Origin: Auriscalpium vulgare
Lineage: Eukaryota; Basidiomycota; Agaricomycetes; Russulales; Auriscalpiaceae
NCBI GenBank assembly: GCA_019915015.1
Contig: JAHBBC010000020.1
Location: forward strand, 434,001 to 498,000
Length of the DNA: 64,000 nt
Reading direction: 5' to 3'
Position 1 is the stretch's first letter. Each line of letters starts with the position of its first letter. Shown here piece after piece: positions 23,901-34,180 of this stretch. Position numbers and translations under genes: made by a program. The notes beneath the pieces were generated by a model. It had not been told where the DNA came from and searched no databases. It saw only the letters and a program-made list of their open reading frames with translations.

Positions 23901-24852
23901 GGAGTACATTCGTGTCTACTCCGATGGCTCGGCCTGCGATGGCAAAGTCGGCGCGGCCGCGGTGCTGCTGCGCGACGGGCGTCGTCCGCGGATTTTGCGT
24001 TATCACCTGGGTAGGATCACTGACCACACAGTATACGAAGCCGAATACGTCGGTCTGCTCCTCGCCGCCGAGCTTCTCCGCACAGAACGGGATGCAAATT
24101 GGTCCACCGCTATCAGCGTCGATAACCAGGCCACGCTCCGAGCGCTTCGCTCGCGCACCTCGAAGCCCGGGCAATATCTCGCCACCGCCTTCACGGCAGC
24201 GGCCGCGTCGCTCAAGAAGACCCGCCGCGCCGGTTACGCTCTCACAGTGCGATGGGTGCCTGGTCACGAAGATCTGGAAGGTAATGAACTAGCTGACGTT
24301 CAGGCAAAGGCTGCGGCCGCTGGCGCATCCAGCCCGAGCAACTCCCTCCCGACAATCCTTCACGACGGACTCCCTCGCAGTGCATCCGCTATTCGTCAAG
24401 AACACCACGGGGCCCTTGTCCGCCGATGGGCGGTCGACTGGAAGGCCTCGCCACGTTTTGCCCGATTCGCGCGCGTCGACCGCTCTATGCCGTCCAACCG
24501 GTTCCTCAAGCTCGTCGACCACCCACAACTTACGCGCGCACACAGCAGCTTACTATTTCAGCTCCGCACAGGGCACATCCCGCTCAACAAGCATCTTCAT
24601 CGCATCGGTAAAGTCGCCTCCCCTCGATGCCCGTCATGTCGTCACTCCTCCGAGGACGTCCGGCACTATCTCCTCGAATGCCGCGCACATCGACATGAAC
24701 GCTGGATCATGCAGCACCAGTGGCGTCGCAAAGCACACGACATTGGCTTTCTCCTCTCGTCTCCCAAGGCCCTCATCGCTATACTACGATATGTGCAAGC
24801 CACTGGCCGATTCAAAAGCTACGGTGAGCTCGACCTTCGTCCCGAGGAATAA
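20929..24852 (+). CDS. LINE ORF2: endonuclease, reverse transcriptase, RNase H
   Basis: 1307 aa. Order of domains: an apurinic-like endonuclease (about residues 8-240; LQEPYI, WLGDFNRHHPSWD, GTDHIPI), reverse transcriptase (about 450-760; KAPGPDGIPN, FLDIEGAFPNA, GIGQGDPLS and catalytic FVDDAIVF), RNase H (about 1000-1130; YSDGSACDG, YEAEYVG, VDNQATLRAL and GHEDLEGNELAD give the D-E-D-H set), and a C-terminal zinc finger CPSCRHSSEDVRHYLLEC. It nicks the target and copies the RNA there. It starts 5 bases before the ORF1 stop in a different frame, so translation by termination-reinitiation is likely. No stop or frameshift is seen. Confidence 0.95.
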   Translation: MVSDDQGGSQQLGIWQQNLNKSSIAQHHLVNLGKLREYDVLALQEPYIKRDSHTYAGAPWRVVYPSTHSSDPTATRALFLVRDNLDTNSWQQIDFPSGDVCVLQFSGEWGQLTLFNVYNPGDHDDVLSALVAFCRRHRATIYGDGSPRYHVIWLGDFNRHHPSWDRPEDDRLFTPRVIEAAEHLIDVLADFDMDMALPAGIPTHQHNVTKKWSRLDQVFYSEHTYDHLLVCETLPALQGPGTDHIPISTKLELSLSRREATSPPNFRDVNWEEFRKALRAELALIGAPHIISSIQEFNNICLKVTSAMQRVIEQHVPRTQLSIFSRRWWSKELTMMRRFERKARRESYKFRHLPDHPSHAAHSLEKRDYGAAIERAKRLHFQDWLEKATDPDIWTANRYISRPAGDGGRTRIPTLNIVDDDGNAISVANNGDKSAALARGFFPQAPATSGVPDNFDYPEQVCALPGITRAQIQQHAARLSPYKAPGPDGIPNIVLTKCIDELIEYLYFIFRAVFTLRTYYDPWREFTTVVLRKPGKPRYDVTKAYRPIALLNTTCKLLTSIVAEQLTSIGERHALLPPTHFGGRPGRTTTDAMHLLVQKIKNAWRQGKVVSALFLDIEGAFPNAVTDRLLHNMRARRVPEAIIDFVQRMLTHRRTTLRFDDFTSGVIDIDNGIGQGDPLSMALYLYYNAGILDIPGNRSEAAMAFVDDAIVFAIGDDFEETHTILRDMMTRADGAVDWSTAHNSRFEFSKLALVDFATPQSTKQRTPLVLPMGTIQPSKTTKYLGVIVDQHLNWAAQAQYAVRKGTQWANQLRRLATTAHGLTPAYTRRLYIAVAIPKMLYAVDVWCTPIHGEGARKKGSVTAIRALARVQRIGTIAITGGLRSSPTDALDAHAHLLPMALAVNKACHRAATRLCTLPLAHPLAPLVKRCADRYVQTHRSPIHILLRIFDLHPNAVETIPAVRGRPGASLPFTVHIDATREAAINSDNNAREYIRVYSDGSACDGKVGAAAVLLRDGRRPRILRYHLGRITDHTVYEAEYVGLLLAAELLRTERDANWSTAISVDNQATLRALRSRTSKPGQYLATAFTAAAASLKKTRRAGYALTVRWVPGHEDLEGNELADVQAKAAAAGASSPSNSLPTILHDGLPRSASAIRQEHHGALVRRWAVDWKASPRFARFARVDRSMPSNRFLKLVDHPQLTRAHSSLLFQLRTGHIPLNKHLHRIGKVASPRCPSCRHSSEDVRHYLLECRAHRHERWIMQHQWRRKAHDIGFLLSSPKALIAILRYVQATGRFKSYGELDLRPEE

Positions 24853-25134
24853 GATTATCGCTCTGCTGTCCCACATAGTGCTCCCCGTGCGCCCTTCAGC
24901 GCTTAGACACGCTCAAGACGTGTTGCCAAGCACCCGCAGCCGCGTACGCCTCTCAGGCGCTGTCAAGACGCGCGCTCGCGCTCGCTCCGCATGTTTGTAG
25001 GCCGGGTAGGAGAAGGATTCGCGCGAGATCGGAGGCTTTTTCCCCACAGGGGTTTTTTACTGCCCCGGTTGACGACCGCTGGGCACGCAGGTTTGCAGGA
25101 TAGGAATGAATTGCTGGCGAAGGATACGGTACTA
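24853..25134 (+). other. LINE 3' UTR, proximal part
   Basis: Contains the segment gagatcggaggc...tactgcccc (25025-25073) with a CCCC/GGGG hairpin and T run, shared with the remnant at 4301-4347. This is a candidate recognition structure for the element's reverse transcriptase. Confidence 0.6.
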
Positions 25135-25697
25135 TACAATCCCCCCATGCTCTCCCCCCCTGCTCCACCCCGCCGCCTCCACTCGCCGCATCCCTCCATC
25201 ACGCCACCCTCACGCCTCCCTCACACCACGTCGCCCCCTCCATGCATCGTCCATCCGGCGTTAGTTATCCCCGACCACAGAGCCACGGCGCCCCCGTTCT
25301 GGACTTACCTTATCCAGGTGAGGGCGGAGCGGAGGGCCACATGTACGCTATGTCTCGCATGGGGCCGCGCGCCTCGAGTAGACAATAAACTGGATCCAAA
25401 AAAAAAAAAAAAAAAATACAATCCCCCCATGCTCTCCCCCCCTGCTCCACCCCGCCGCCTCCACTCGCCGCATCCCTCCATCACGCCACCCTCACGCCTC
25501 CCTCACACCACGTCGCCCCCTCCATGCATCGTCCATCCGGCGTTAGTTATCCCCGACCACAGAGCCACGGCGCCCCCGTTCTGGACTTACCTTATCCAGG
25601 TGAGGGCGGAGCGGAGGGCCACATGTACGCTATGTCTCGCATGGGGCCGCGCGCCTCGAGTAGACAATAAACTGGATCCAAAAAAAAAAAAAAAAAA
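25135..25697 (+). repeat. Tandemly duplicated LINE 3' end, each copy with poly(A)
   Basis: Copy 1 is 25135-25416 and copy 2 is 25417-25697. Each begins tacaatccccccatgctctc and ends gacaataaactggatcc followed by 19 and 18 A. By eye the two copies are identical outside the A run length. Each carries an AATAAA about 10 bases before the A run. A long plus-strand frame through both copies is a by-product of the duplication. Confidence 0.92.
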
Positions 25698-25710
25698 TTC
25701 GGCGCACTGC
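25698..25710. repeat. 13 bp target-site duplication, 3' copy
   Basis: Exact copy of 18996-19008, placed directly after the poly(A) tail. Confidence 0.9.
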
Positions 25711-26797
25711 CTGCGACGAATTTTTCCCTTGCCAGATCTAGGCGGTTGGTGCACGGGTAACGCGCAGATGCGGAATGAATTTTCATGTCCGTGTCGATGA
25801 GGCTTTGTAATGGTTCACGGGCGAGAGGGAGAATGGATGCTCTTTTTGGTGAGAATTACTGTTCTACTAGCTGGCTTATATACTTTTAGGAGGCCAGGGG
25901 GATGTGGCTTGCGTCGGCCACGTCGGCCATGCGGAAACAATGGTCTGTGGACGGTCGCGTTCATCCGTGAAAACAACGGCCGAGCCAACACCTTTAGGTC
26001 AGCTTTGTACCGGTCCTCTACCCTCCATAATTTCGTCTCATTCTTCCGCTTAGGATAAAGCGCCGACATTGTTGACTACGGGCGGCTTCCATACAACCGT
26101 TTCGTTGCCTTTGTCACGCCACTCGCAAGCGGGGCTGTTTCCCGATTCGAACGAACTCGCAGCTGTGCCTCAAAGGAACATAGGTACGTTCTATGCACCG
26201 CCACCCGAGCTTCGAGCTTTGAGCAGCACCACAGTGGCATCGCATAGAGGCTGAAACAAGGGTTGACCGGGTTACGTCACGCTGTCCTTCCACCATCTAG
26301 TGCGCACCATTATTCCTGCACACTGTTACACAGCACATTTTAGTATTTCGTTCCAGTGCCATGGTGACCGCAAGCTCATAACGCCGGCTTTCCTTTCGAT
26401 GTATCACAATTTTCCAGTGGCAGTCGCAGTCATTGCACATCTTGAACCACGCCCGAGCAGAGCATAAGTACTTGGTACGATCTATGATCCTGTCCTTTTC
26501 GCTGTCATTCGCAGTCTCAGTCCTGAGGCGTCGAACCGGAGTTGGCGATCGCTTGTCCTTCGAGGCCGGCGTCCGCAGAGGCCGGAAGACCCCTCGGCGC
26601 TCAATCCTAGCGTCAGATGTCACTCAGCCACCCTGTGCCGGTGCACGACAGCTCGGAATGGTCTTGGACACTGTAATGGTGTAGACGAAACGACGAGCTG
26701 TGCCGGTGCTATGCCAGCGACAGCGCTGTAGGTTATAGGTGGGTCGCTCAAGCTTAAACTTTACCTTCACTCCCAAACTTCTTCTTCCGAATCGTCG
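25711..26797. other. Intergenic region, no gene seen
   Basis: Sequence between the LINE and the F-box gene. Short frames on both strands without domains. The right end is the promoter region of the gene at 26798. Confidence 0.5.
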
Positions 26798-28579
26798 ATG
26801 TTCAAAGCGCTGCGCAGACTCGGACGCAGGTCTGCGAAGCCCGGTGATCTGACCCAGCTCGAAGGTAAGCACGCGCAATCAAACCTCTAAATGCTTCAAG
26901 TCTGACCTCAGGCTGGAACGACAGCGCTCCCAGAGGATCAAGAATGGGACCCACATCTTCCCCCCGACGACGTCGATCGCATCTCGCACCTCCCGCGCCC
27001 GATCCTCGCCCACATCTTTGCCATCCTCTGCCGGCTCGACCCGCTAGAGCTCAAAACAGCGACGAATTCGATATGGACCAACATGCTAGTCGTACACCTC
27101 GGGTGGGTGAAGGTTACACACGTGTGCCGGCGCTGGCGGCAGGTCGCGCTCGACTACGACCTGCTATGGCGGCGTATTCCCTCAGTGCCGGTCACCGACT
27201 GGACATTCCGGTTCATCGAGCGCTCTGGAGAAACGCCGCTGGTATTCGCGTTGCAGGATAACTTCTGGCAGTACAATTCGCCATGGGACGTGCTCAGGCG
27301 GGAAATACACAGACTAGGAGAGCTTCATCTTCTCGGGAAGCGCGCAATAGTCCAGATATCGCGCGTTGTCGACGATCTCAAACCGCTCGATGGACTCCCA
27401 ATGCATGTGCTCGATATCCATGCCCGGAATGACGGGCCACCGGGCGAGCAGGAGGGCACCACCTTCCTGCCAGGCGATTTCCTGGCGGTTCTCAACGCGC
27501 CGTTGCACCGCGTCACCCTGAACGAGTGCCGTCTTCCGTGGAACTTTCCCCTCCTTCGCAACCTGACAACGCTGGAAATCGACGGCGCCATGCAGCCGCA
27601 TCTGCAGCGCGCGTTCGACACGGAGCACGGGCTGCTCGTTGGGATGCTGGAGACGCTTAAGGCGAACCCCGATCTGGAGCACCTCTTGCTCGTCGACTGT
27701 CTTCCTCCCACCATCCTATCAAGTGACATTGTCAACCTTCCACGCCTGCAAAGCATCAAAGTTGGGGCCTCCATCGTTGCGTGCGCGCAAACGATGCGAC
27801 ACATAGCCATCCCATCCTCCGCTCGCACGCATTTTTCGTGCCTGTACGACGAGCAGGACGCTCCCCATGCGCCGCTCCTCCGTTTAGTTGGCGAGCGGCT
27901 TGCCCCCTCCGGGGCAGGCAAGTCCGTAAAGATCCGCACGCTCATGGTCAAGTGCGGGGGCATATACTCCCCAGTCAGCGTGATCGGCTGGGAGGCTCCT
28001 TTCGAGGCGTCCGGAAACTCCGTTCAACTCTGCGACAACCATTTTGGACCTCCGGATGTCGTCCTCACCTTGCCCACAAAAAACGACTCACGCCAGTTGA
28101 AGGCGATGTGCGACGCGCTGCACCTGGACGACTCGTTACAGGCGGTATACATCTGCCTAGCCTGCGACCCTTCCATCCACGACTTATGGACAGAAGTGTT
28201 CGGAGGATACAGATCTGTGCGCTTTGTGCAGCTGGAAACCTCGCATAACCTGGGCGTGTCGTTCTGCGAGACGTTTGTCTTGCCATTGGAGGAAGGCGAC
28301 GCGAGTGGGGGTCTCTTTCCGGAGCTGAATACACTTGCTCTAGATCTGCGCTTTGACAGCAGTAGGCACTACGAGTACTTCTCGCCGAGCTTCATGCAGC
28401 ACCGACCGCCTGGGATGTTCACGGAGAAGCTCAGGCAACGGGCCGCCAGGACACCCACTTTCAGGACCCTGCATTTTCACTATCGGGGAATGTACGATAA
28501 CTTTCTCCCCATCGTTACAAAGGACCTTTCGATACTCTCTCCAGCTATCACGGTGATCACGGGCGCAACGCTTCTGTAG
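26798..28579 (+). CDS. F-box domain protein
   Basis: Proposed exons 26798-26864 and 26934-28579 (1713 nt, 570 aa), intron 69 bp with a gtaagc donor; this junction restores the frame of the F-box. The F-box lies at about residues 32-95: ISHLPRPILAHIFAILCRLD, then a helix ending in VTHVCRRWRQVALDYDLLWR, the usual basidiomycete F-box-like signature. The rest has leucine-rich segments (LRNLTTLEIDGAM, LEHLLLVDCLPP, LPRLQSIKVGA) as in F-box/LRR proteins. Such proteins present substrates to an SCF ubiquitin ligase through Skp1. The substrate is unknown. If the first exon is wrong, translation could start further inside, but the F-box would then be cut. Confidence 0.85.
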
Positions 28580-31215
28580 GCTTGATTCAATGCATTGTCT
28601 TATGATAAGTACTCATTAATTCTATCCAAGGACCAAATATACCTTACTGCTGTCAGTTGCCTTAGTGTTGGAATTCTCGGGTCAAGTAAAAAGTTAACTT
28701 GCCCTGGCAAGGTCTCTCACAACCCGTAGTTGAGTCAGGCACATTTCACATTCCTGCTTCTCGGATTCTTCAAGTTCCGGACTGCTACATACTACAGTTC
28801 GACATCTCCGCAGACTCGGCAGTTCTATTCCACCATCGTTTCGTCTCCGACCCTGAAGCCTCAGAAACGGATCCTGCGGCTGTCAGAACAACGTCGCGTC
28901 AAAATCGCGCAGCAGTCAGATGATGTCGCGCCCAGAGCTACGGGCGTCGACTGTCCATGGTACCAAATTTATGTAATTGCTGGTGGCAACATTTCGTCCG
29001 TATGACTCGGACCTTTCAGTTATGACTGCGAGAAAAAAAGTCGCTGCGGCGCGTCGCCTCCTTCAACCCAACCCTCGCGATGCATCGTCCTCAATACGTT
29101 TTAGTGTGAGGCACATTCCTCCATCCTAATCCGTGTCCTGCACTCAGGCTGCTAGTACCACGGTAGTACCCATCTCTGCAACCACCTAACCGGCTCACAG
29201 TGCATCTTGATACTACAAAGTATACGTACATCCGGCTACATTCCCCTGCCTCCGAGTGGGCAAGGTAGCTGCCGCGCGCAGCGGCGCTTTTCGAGTGACT
29301 AACTGACTCCGGAATCTACTGGTCTTAGTACTAGATTACGCTTATAGATCATGTGCGTAAGCGCTTGATAAGTTCCCTATGAGTATGCATCCTCAAGGCC
29401 TTCTTACATACAGATAATACACTTTTACATTCAACTACACGGTATATTGTAATTGCAACACTGGCGTTGCCCTGCTGAGCCTGCTCGCCATCGTGCTCTG
29501 CGCACACACTGACGGCGCCACATTTTGAGTATCTCCGACTCAAAAGTCCACGGGACTTGCCGGTTGGGCATCTCGCTGTTGTCCTACTGCAGTGGTTCTT
29601 CGTCACGACAGCCCGAAAGCCGCGATGCTCGCCCCGCACAGAGCGCCTTGCACACTCTCCTTGCGAGCGGGCTAAAGTCTGAGCGTTCGTCCCTCTCGAT
29701 TGGCCCTAGACGGGCCCCGCGCTAAACACGCGACGCGACGCACCAGAAATCCTTACACTCTCCATCTCCCGGAGATCCACTCCTCTCAGCCGAAACGGTT
29801 CTGAGGATCTGGGGAGGGCAGGGCATTGTCCTGATGTTGAGAATGCGTGATTGGCATCGTCGCGGGGACCGGGCGCCCACGTCATTCTGCGCTCGCAGCC
29901 TGTGGCCTTCATCGTGCCGAGTGTCCTTCGGGACCAGGTGACCGGCCCTTGCTTGGGCACGGCGATACATGGACATGTGTTCCGGAATATCACTGTGCAA
30001 TGCCGGTCGTCTGCATACGCGTCGCGCGCTCCGCTCTGCGGTGTGCGTGTCTCGTGCCGGGGGATCGTAAGATCCTAGCGTAAACCGGTTCGAGTTGGCA
30101 TACGAGTGGGTGATGGCTGCGGCATGGCGTGGACGGCGTGCGGCGCCCTTTAGTGCACTTCGCGGTGCGTGCTCTCGAGCATGCAACTCGATTCAGACTA
30201 CTCTCGGGCTGTCGTGCAATTTTTCCCCCTGTGCGCTCTTCGCGAGTTGCATCCCTCTCTGTTTGGATGGGAGACTACAGTATCGTGGCGACTACTGCTT
30301 GGTGCGCGTTCCTGCCCAGATCAAACTCCTGCCGCTCACCTTGTTTCAGGATAACTTGCACAACGGCGGTACAGTACAATAATATCGTGTAATCGGACTC
30401 GTTCGTGGTGCGCACACCTTTGTGGAATACAATCCCTTCCTCGTCTTGCTCGCAGCTCCTGTTCCCTTGCATCCCGTGGGCTTGGAGCCAACGCAGTATG
30501 ACCATACATCAACGAGAGCCTCGGGTGTATGTGGTCCGGTCGCCCATGCCCCGATGGCCTCAATTGGCCTCGCGAACGCGATCGGTCGTCACACTGCCAG
30601 CAGAAGGCCGTCTTCCATGCAGGACCGGCGCCTGACGCCCCCTACCCGGGCGAGTCGTCATAGGGCGTCGTTCGACGACGTTCGCGACTTGGCGTGATAA
30701 TTCCGAGCTGCACAGCCTCGCTGGCTCAAGCGCTCATGACGCATGCCTTGGCTCAAGCAACGATCACTCGAGTACATCTTGTCCTCGATATTTGACGGCC
30801 TCGGCTTCGTGCTCTCCCTCCTAAAGATTCTCCCTCTCATTTAGAGCTGATGTGCCTGATTGCCTCAGCGCTTCCGATCATCTCTTCGCCCACAGCGGAC
30901 AACCACGTCGCGGAAGATGCGGATCAGTCCGTCGGTGCATGGTACACTCCGACAGCTTTTGGTCGCTGCTGACATCGCTCGCTCTTTCTCGGCGCGGTCG
31001 CTCATCGCCGCGGCCAATGAAGCGAGCCTTTCGCCTTTCGACCTAGGCGCTTGCCATTCGGTGGTATGGTAATGGTCTTCATCGCCTACCAATTCGTCCA
31101 TGCTGATCGAGTTCCTCGTCGTAGTCGAGTTAGCCCCACAATGCACCACGATCCAGGCGGATCATCGACAGCGTATTACCTCCATGCAGACAGCAGCGTC
31201 GACCTTGGACTCTCC
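28580..31215. other. Long intergenic region, no gene supported
   Basis: Only short frames without domains. At 28698-28750 there is a ~50 bp segment (ctggcaaggtctctc then gtcaggcacatt) that resembles the 53 bp spacer of the helicase palindrome at 38173-38225. The right end holds the promoter of the secreted repeat gene at 31358. Confidence 0.5.
28698..28750. repeat. Dispersed ~50 bp repeat, copy 1
   Basis: Shares caaggtctctc and tcaggcacatt with 38173-38225, at nearly the same spacing. A CTTGCC/GGCAAG hairpin stands at its left end. Confidence 0.5.
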
Positions 31216-31357
31216 CTATAAAACGGGGGCCTCTCGCGTCCTTGTTCGCTAACAGCTAGTCTGCTCACCCACTGGTACCGGTTACCTTTGCTTTCACGCC
31301 CACGACATTTTTACGCCCAGTCATCTTTCCTTCGTTATCAACGCCAACTCCACAATC
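31216..31357 (+). promoter_or_regulatory. TATA promoter and 5' UTR of secreted repeat gene 1
   Basis: CTATAAAA at 31216-31223. The following sequence contains aacagctagtctgctc and gtaccggttacc, which recur after the TATA box of gene 2 (34043-34180). The common cagacagcagcgtc/ccgacagcagtgtc just upstream is also shared. Confidence 0.75.
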
Positions 31358-32918
31358 ATGCGTCTCTCAGTTGCATTCGTGACCCTCGCTGCTGCCGGCG
31401 CCTGCACGCCCGCCTTTGCGGCCCCTATCATTGCTCCTTCGACCGACTCGAGGTAAGCAGAAGTCTTAGTATGTCATATGCAGAGTGTTGTTGAAGCCCG
31501 CAAACAGTCACCGCACCTTCACCGAGGAGCTGTTCCACGGGGAAATCCAGGATGGGCTCCCGACGCCGATTGCGCTTGGTCGCCGCAAGATCATCGGGGA
31601 CGCGGCCCACGGTTTCATAGATTTGGGGCCAATCTCGGAAGGGCTCCCCCCACCGCCCTTCCTGAACGCCCGCGATGTCGAGTCGTCTGGCGACATCGGG
31701 GAGTTCCTCGCTCAAATCCAGAGAGAGCATCCCCACGACCTCATTGGACGCGGCTTCAAGGATAGCCTCGCCGCCTTGCAGCAGGCGCTCCACGCGTCGG
31801 GGGCAGCATTGTTCCCCTCCAAGCGCGCCTTCTCCGACGTCGTGAACTTCGTCAAGGACCACCTCGAGACCCTTGCGCTCCGTGATGTCGAGGAGCGCCA
31901 CTCCGACATTCACTCTGTGGAAGCCTCCCCCTTCGCGCCGTCGCCGCTGGAGTCGGCCGAGCTGCCCTTCAAGCGCGACTTCTCGGATGTCGCGAACTTC
32001 GTCAAGGACCACCTCGAGGTCCTCGCGCTTCGCGACGTCGACGAGCGCGGCGACTTTGCAGACTTCCTGGCGAAGGAGCTCGCAGCCCATCCCAACCAGA
32101 TCATCGCACGCGGCTTCCAGGATTCTCTCGCCGCCTTGCAGCAGGCGCTCCACGAGTCGGGGACAGCATTGTTCCCCTCCAAGCGCGCCTTCTCGGATGT
32201 CGTTAACTTCCTCAAGGACCACCTCGAGACCCTCGCGCTCCGCGACGTCGACGAGCGCGGCGACTTTGCCGACTTTTTGGCGAAGGAGCTCGCAGCCCAT
32301 CCCAACCAGATCATCGCACGCGGCTTCCAGGATTCTCTCGCCGCCTTGCAGCAGGCGCTCAAGGAGTCGGGGACAGCATTGTTCCCCTCCAAGCGCGCCT
32401 TTTCTGACGTCGTGAACTTCCTCAAGGACCACCTCGAGACCCTCGCGCTCCGCGACGTCGACGAGCGCGGCGACTTTGCCGACTTTTTGGCGAAGGAGCT
32501 CGCAGCCCATCCCAACCAGATCATCGCACGCGGCTTCCAGGATTCTCTCGCCGCCTTGCAGCAGGCGCTCCACGAGTCGGGGACAGCATTGTTCCCCTCC
32601 AAGCGCGCCTTCTCGGATGTCGTTAACTTCCTCAAGGACCACCTCGAGACCCTCGCCCTCCGAGAGCCCGAGGCAGATGCGCCGTCCAAGCGCGCCTTCT
32701 CGGATGTCGTTAACTTCATCAAGGACCACCTCGAGACCCTCGCCCTCCGAGAGCCCGAGGCAGATGCGCCGTCCAAGCGTGCCTTCTCGGATGTCGTTAA
32801 CTTCATCAAGGACCACCTCGAGACCCTCGCCCTCCGCGATGTTGAGGAGCGCTCCCTCGGGGACATCGCGGGCGTCATCAGCATCCTCAAGGACCACCCC
32901 GACATCTTCTCCCTCTAG
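31358..32918 (+). CDS. Secreted repeat protein with Kex2-type sites, gene 1
   Basis: Exons 31358-31452 and 31508-32918 (1506 nt, 501 aa), intron 55 bp (gtaagc...cag, phase 2). Residues 1-22 are a signal peptide (MRLSVAFVTLAAAG, cleavage likely after AFA). The mature part has seven repeats of the type [AD]FSDVxNFxKDHLExLALR, each preceded by Lys-Arg (codons at 31821, 31971, 32181, 32391, 32601, 32688, 32775). Spacing is 150, 210, 210, 210, 87 and 87 bp. The long units also carry DFADFLAKELAAHPNQIIARG and a DSLAALQQAL helix; the two short units end in REPEADAPS. Kex2 in the Golgi cuts after Lys-Arg, so the product is probably a family of peptides of 27-68 residues. No cysteine-rich fold, transmembrane segment or known domain is present. 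This is the layout of fungal Kex2-processed repeat proteins; the peptide role is unknown. Confidence 0.85.
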
Positions 32919-34042
32919 AGCGGCCTGTCGAGCGTGGTGTTCTCGGGAAGTACTTCGGGGTTCGTTGGGACATCGGTGGGGAATGCAGAGGCGTGCTGTG
33001 TTGCGGAGCTTTGTGCAGAGCCCAGTTTGATGACTTTATGACTGTAGCGTATCATGAATATGTTTTTGTGGCTTGTAGCCGCCCAGCTCCAATATCGTTC
33101 CCTCGCACGCAGCGAGCCTGAGCGCGCCATAGTCCTCTTCAGAATCTTCTACCTGGTTCCTCTCTCCGTACAGAGGCGGTCCGCTAACCGGCCCGAGCAT
33201 CCGACCACTTGTTGCGGTCGCGGGGGCGCCTGAGTGTCTTGAAGTTTCTTCGTGCTCACCGTCATCTTACGACAGCTCAAAAGCCGCGATGACCCAAACT
33301 CGCCCTCAGTCACCGTAACACGCGACGCACGAGCCTCCTTCGCTGTGCGCCCCATCAAGGTCACTGTGCACTGCTCAGGCTCGGCTTGTTGCTCAAATTC
33401 TTTTGTGCACTCTTTACTCCCCCAGGTCTGCGCCGAAATCCTGCCTGGTGCGTTTCCTAACCTAGATTGACGCCTGTCCACTGACATTGTGTAACTTTTC
33501 TCTCTTACATCGACGGTGGTCGTGTCCCGGAGTCATATTCGTTCGAGGTGCGCAGCAACACAATGCTCTACTAGCACTGCTACTACTCTCTCATCTCACA
33601 TGCCTGGGGGCAGTACAGTTTGATTCCCATCAACGGAGTGAGAGCCTATCAGTAGCTCTATGGATACATGACACACGGACCCTCGGGGCCCACGTCCTGA
33701 CTGCCCGAGGAAGTTCGCCAACCAGTCACGATCGGCTCTCACTATGTCCTGTCCTGCACGAGTCCTGCCTGCCGTCATGGATCAGGCTTCAAGCCCGAGC
33801 AGCGGTCCTCGCTGTCCTTCTGCATGAAATGGTCGGCTTCGAGCGCTCATCCTTCCGATGTCTTAGAACAACTCATCTGTCAATGATGTGCCTGGCTGTC
33901 TGTGCGTTCTTCCGATTCGGCCAACAAGCAGAACCCAGCCTGAGACAGCCAGCACGACGCGGAAACGGATCTGTTGGTACGTGGTCAGCCCCCGCATGGA
34001 TCATGTCTTACTGTCTCACTGTCATGCCGACAGCAGTGTCAG
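32919..34042. other. Intergenic region between the two secreted repeat genes
   Basis: The first part is the 3' UTR of gene 1; the stretch gactttatgac...agcgtatcatgaatat (33031-33060) recurs after gene 2 (35050-35080). The rest has only short frames. Confidence 0.6.
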
Positions 34043-34180
34043 CTATAAAATGAACGCCTCTCTCATCCGCGTTCAGCAACAGCTAGTCTGCTCGACCCCG
34101 CTGGTACTGGTTACCTCTACTCTCCACGACATTTCTACGCTATTCGTCTTCTCGTGCTCATTAACGTCATCGTCTTAACC
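34043..34180 (+). promoter_or_regulatory. TATA promoter and 5' UTR of secreted repeat gene 2
   Basis: CTATAAAA at 34043-34050, followed by caacagctagtctgctcg and ggtactggttacc. The same order and spacing are seen before gene 1, so the promoters are duplicates. Confidence 0.75.

Larger units (their letters stand above)
19009..25697 (+). mobile_element. Full-length LINE (non-LTR) retrotransposon, Tad-like
   Basis: The 6.7 kb element is bounded by a perfect 13 bp target-site duplication and ends in A18. It has a 167 bp 5' UTR, ORF1 with zinc knuckles, ORF2 with endonuclease, reverse transcriptase and RNase H, and a 3' UTR whose distal 282 bp is present twice in tandem, each with its own AATAAA and poly(A). 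Both ORFs are open throughout. The endonuclease-RT-RNase H layout fits the I/Tad1 group common in fungi. Intact ORFs and an exact TSD suggest a recent insertion, possibly a competent copy. Confidence 0.92.

Noticed and set aside
24991..25800. A 269-codon plus-strand frame with a repeated Pro/His-rich protein
   Set aside because: It is the duplicated LINE 3' UTR read through the A runs as Lys; it has no coding features and lies after AATAAA.
31821..32830. Regular repeats that might be taken for a CRISPR-like array
   Set aside because: Repeats are coding, in frame, with no unique spacers, and the genome is fungal.
31428..32897. A 489-codon minus-strand frame opposite secreted repeat gene 1
   Set aside because: It mirrors the repeats of the plus-strand gene, which has a promoter, signal peptide and spliced structure; the antisense frame stays open because each unit is a multiple of three and very GC-rich.
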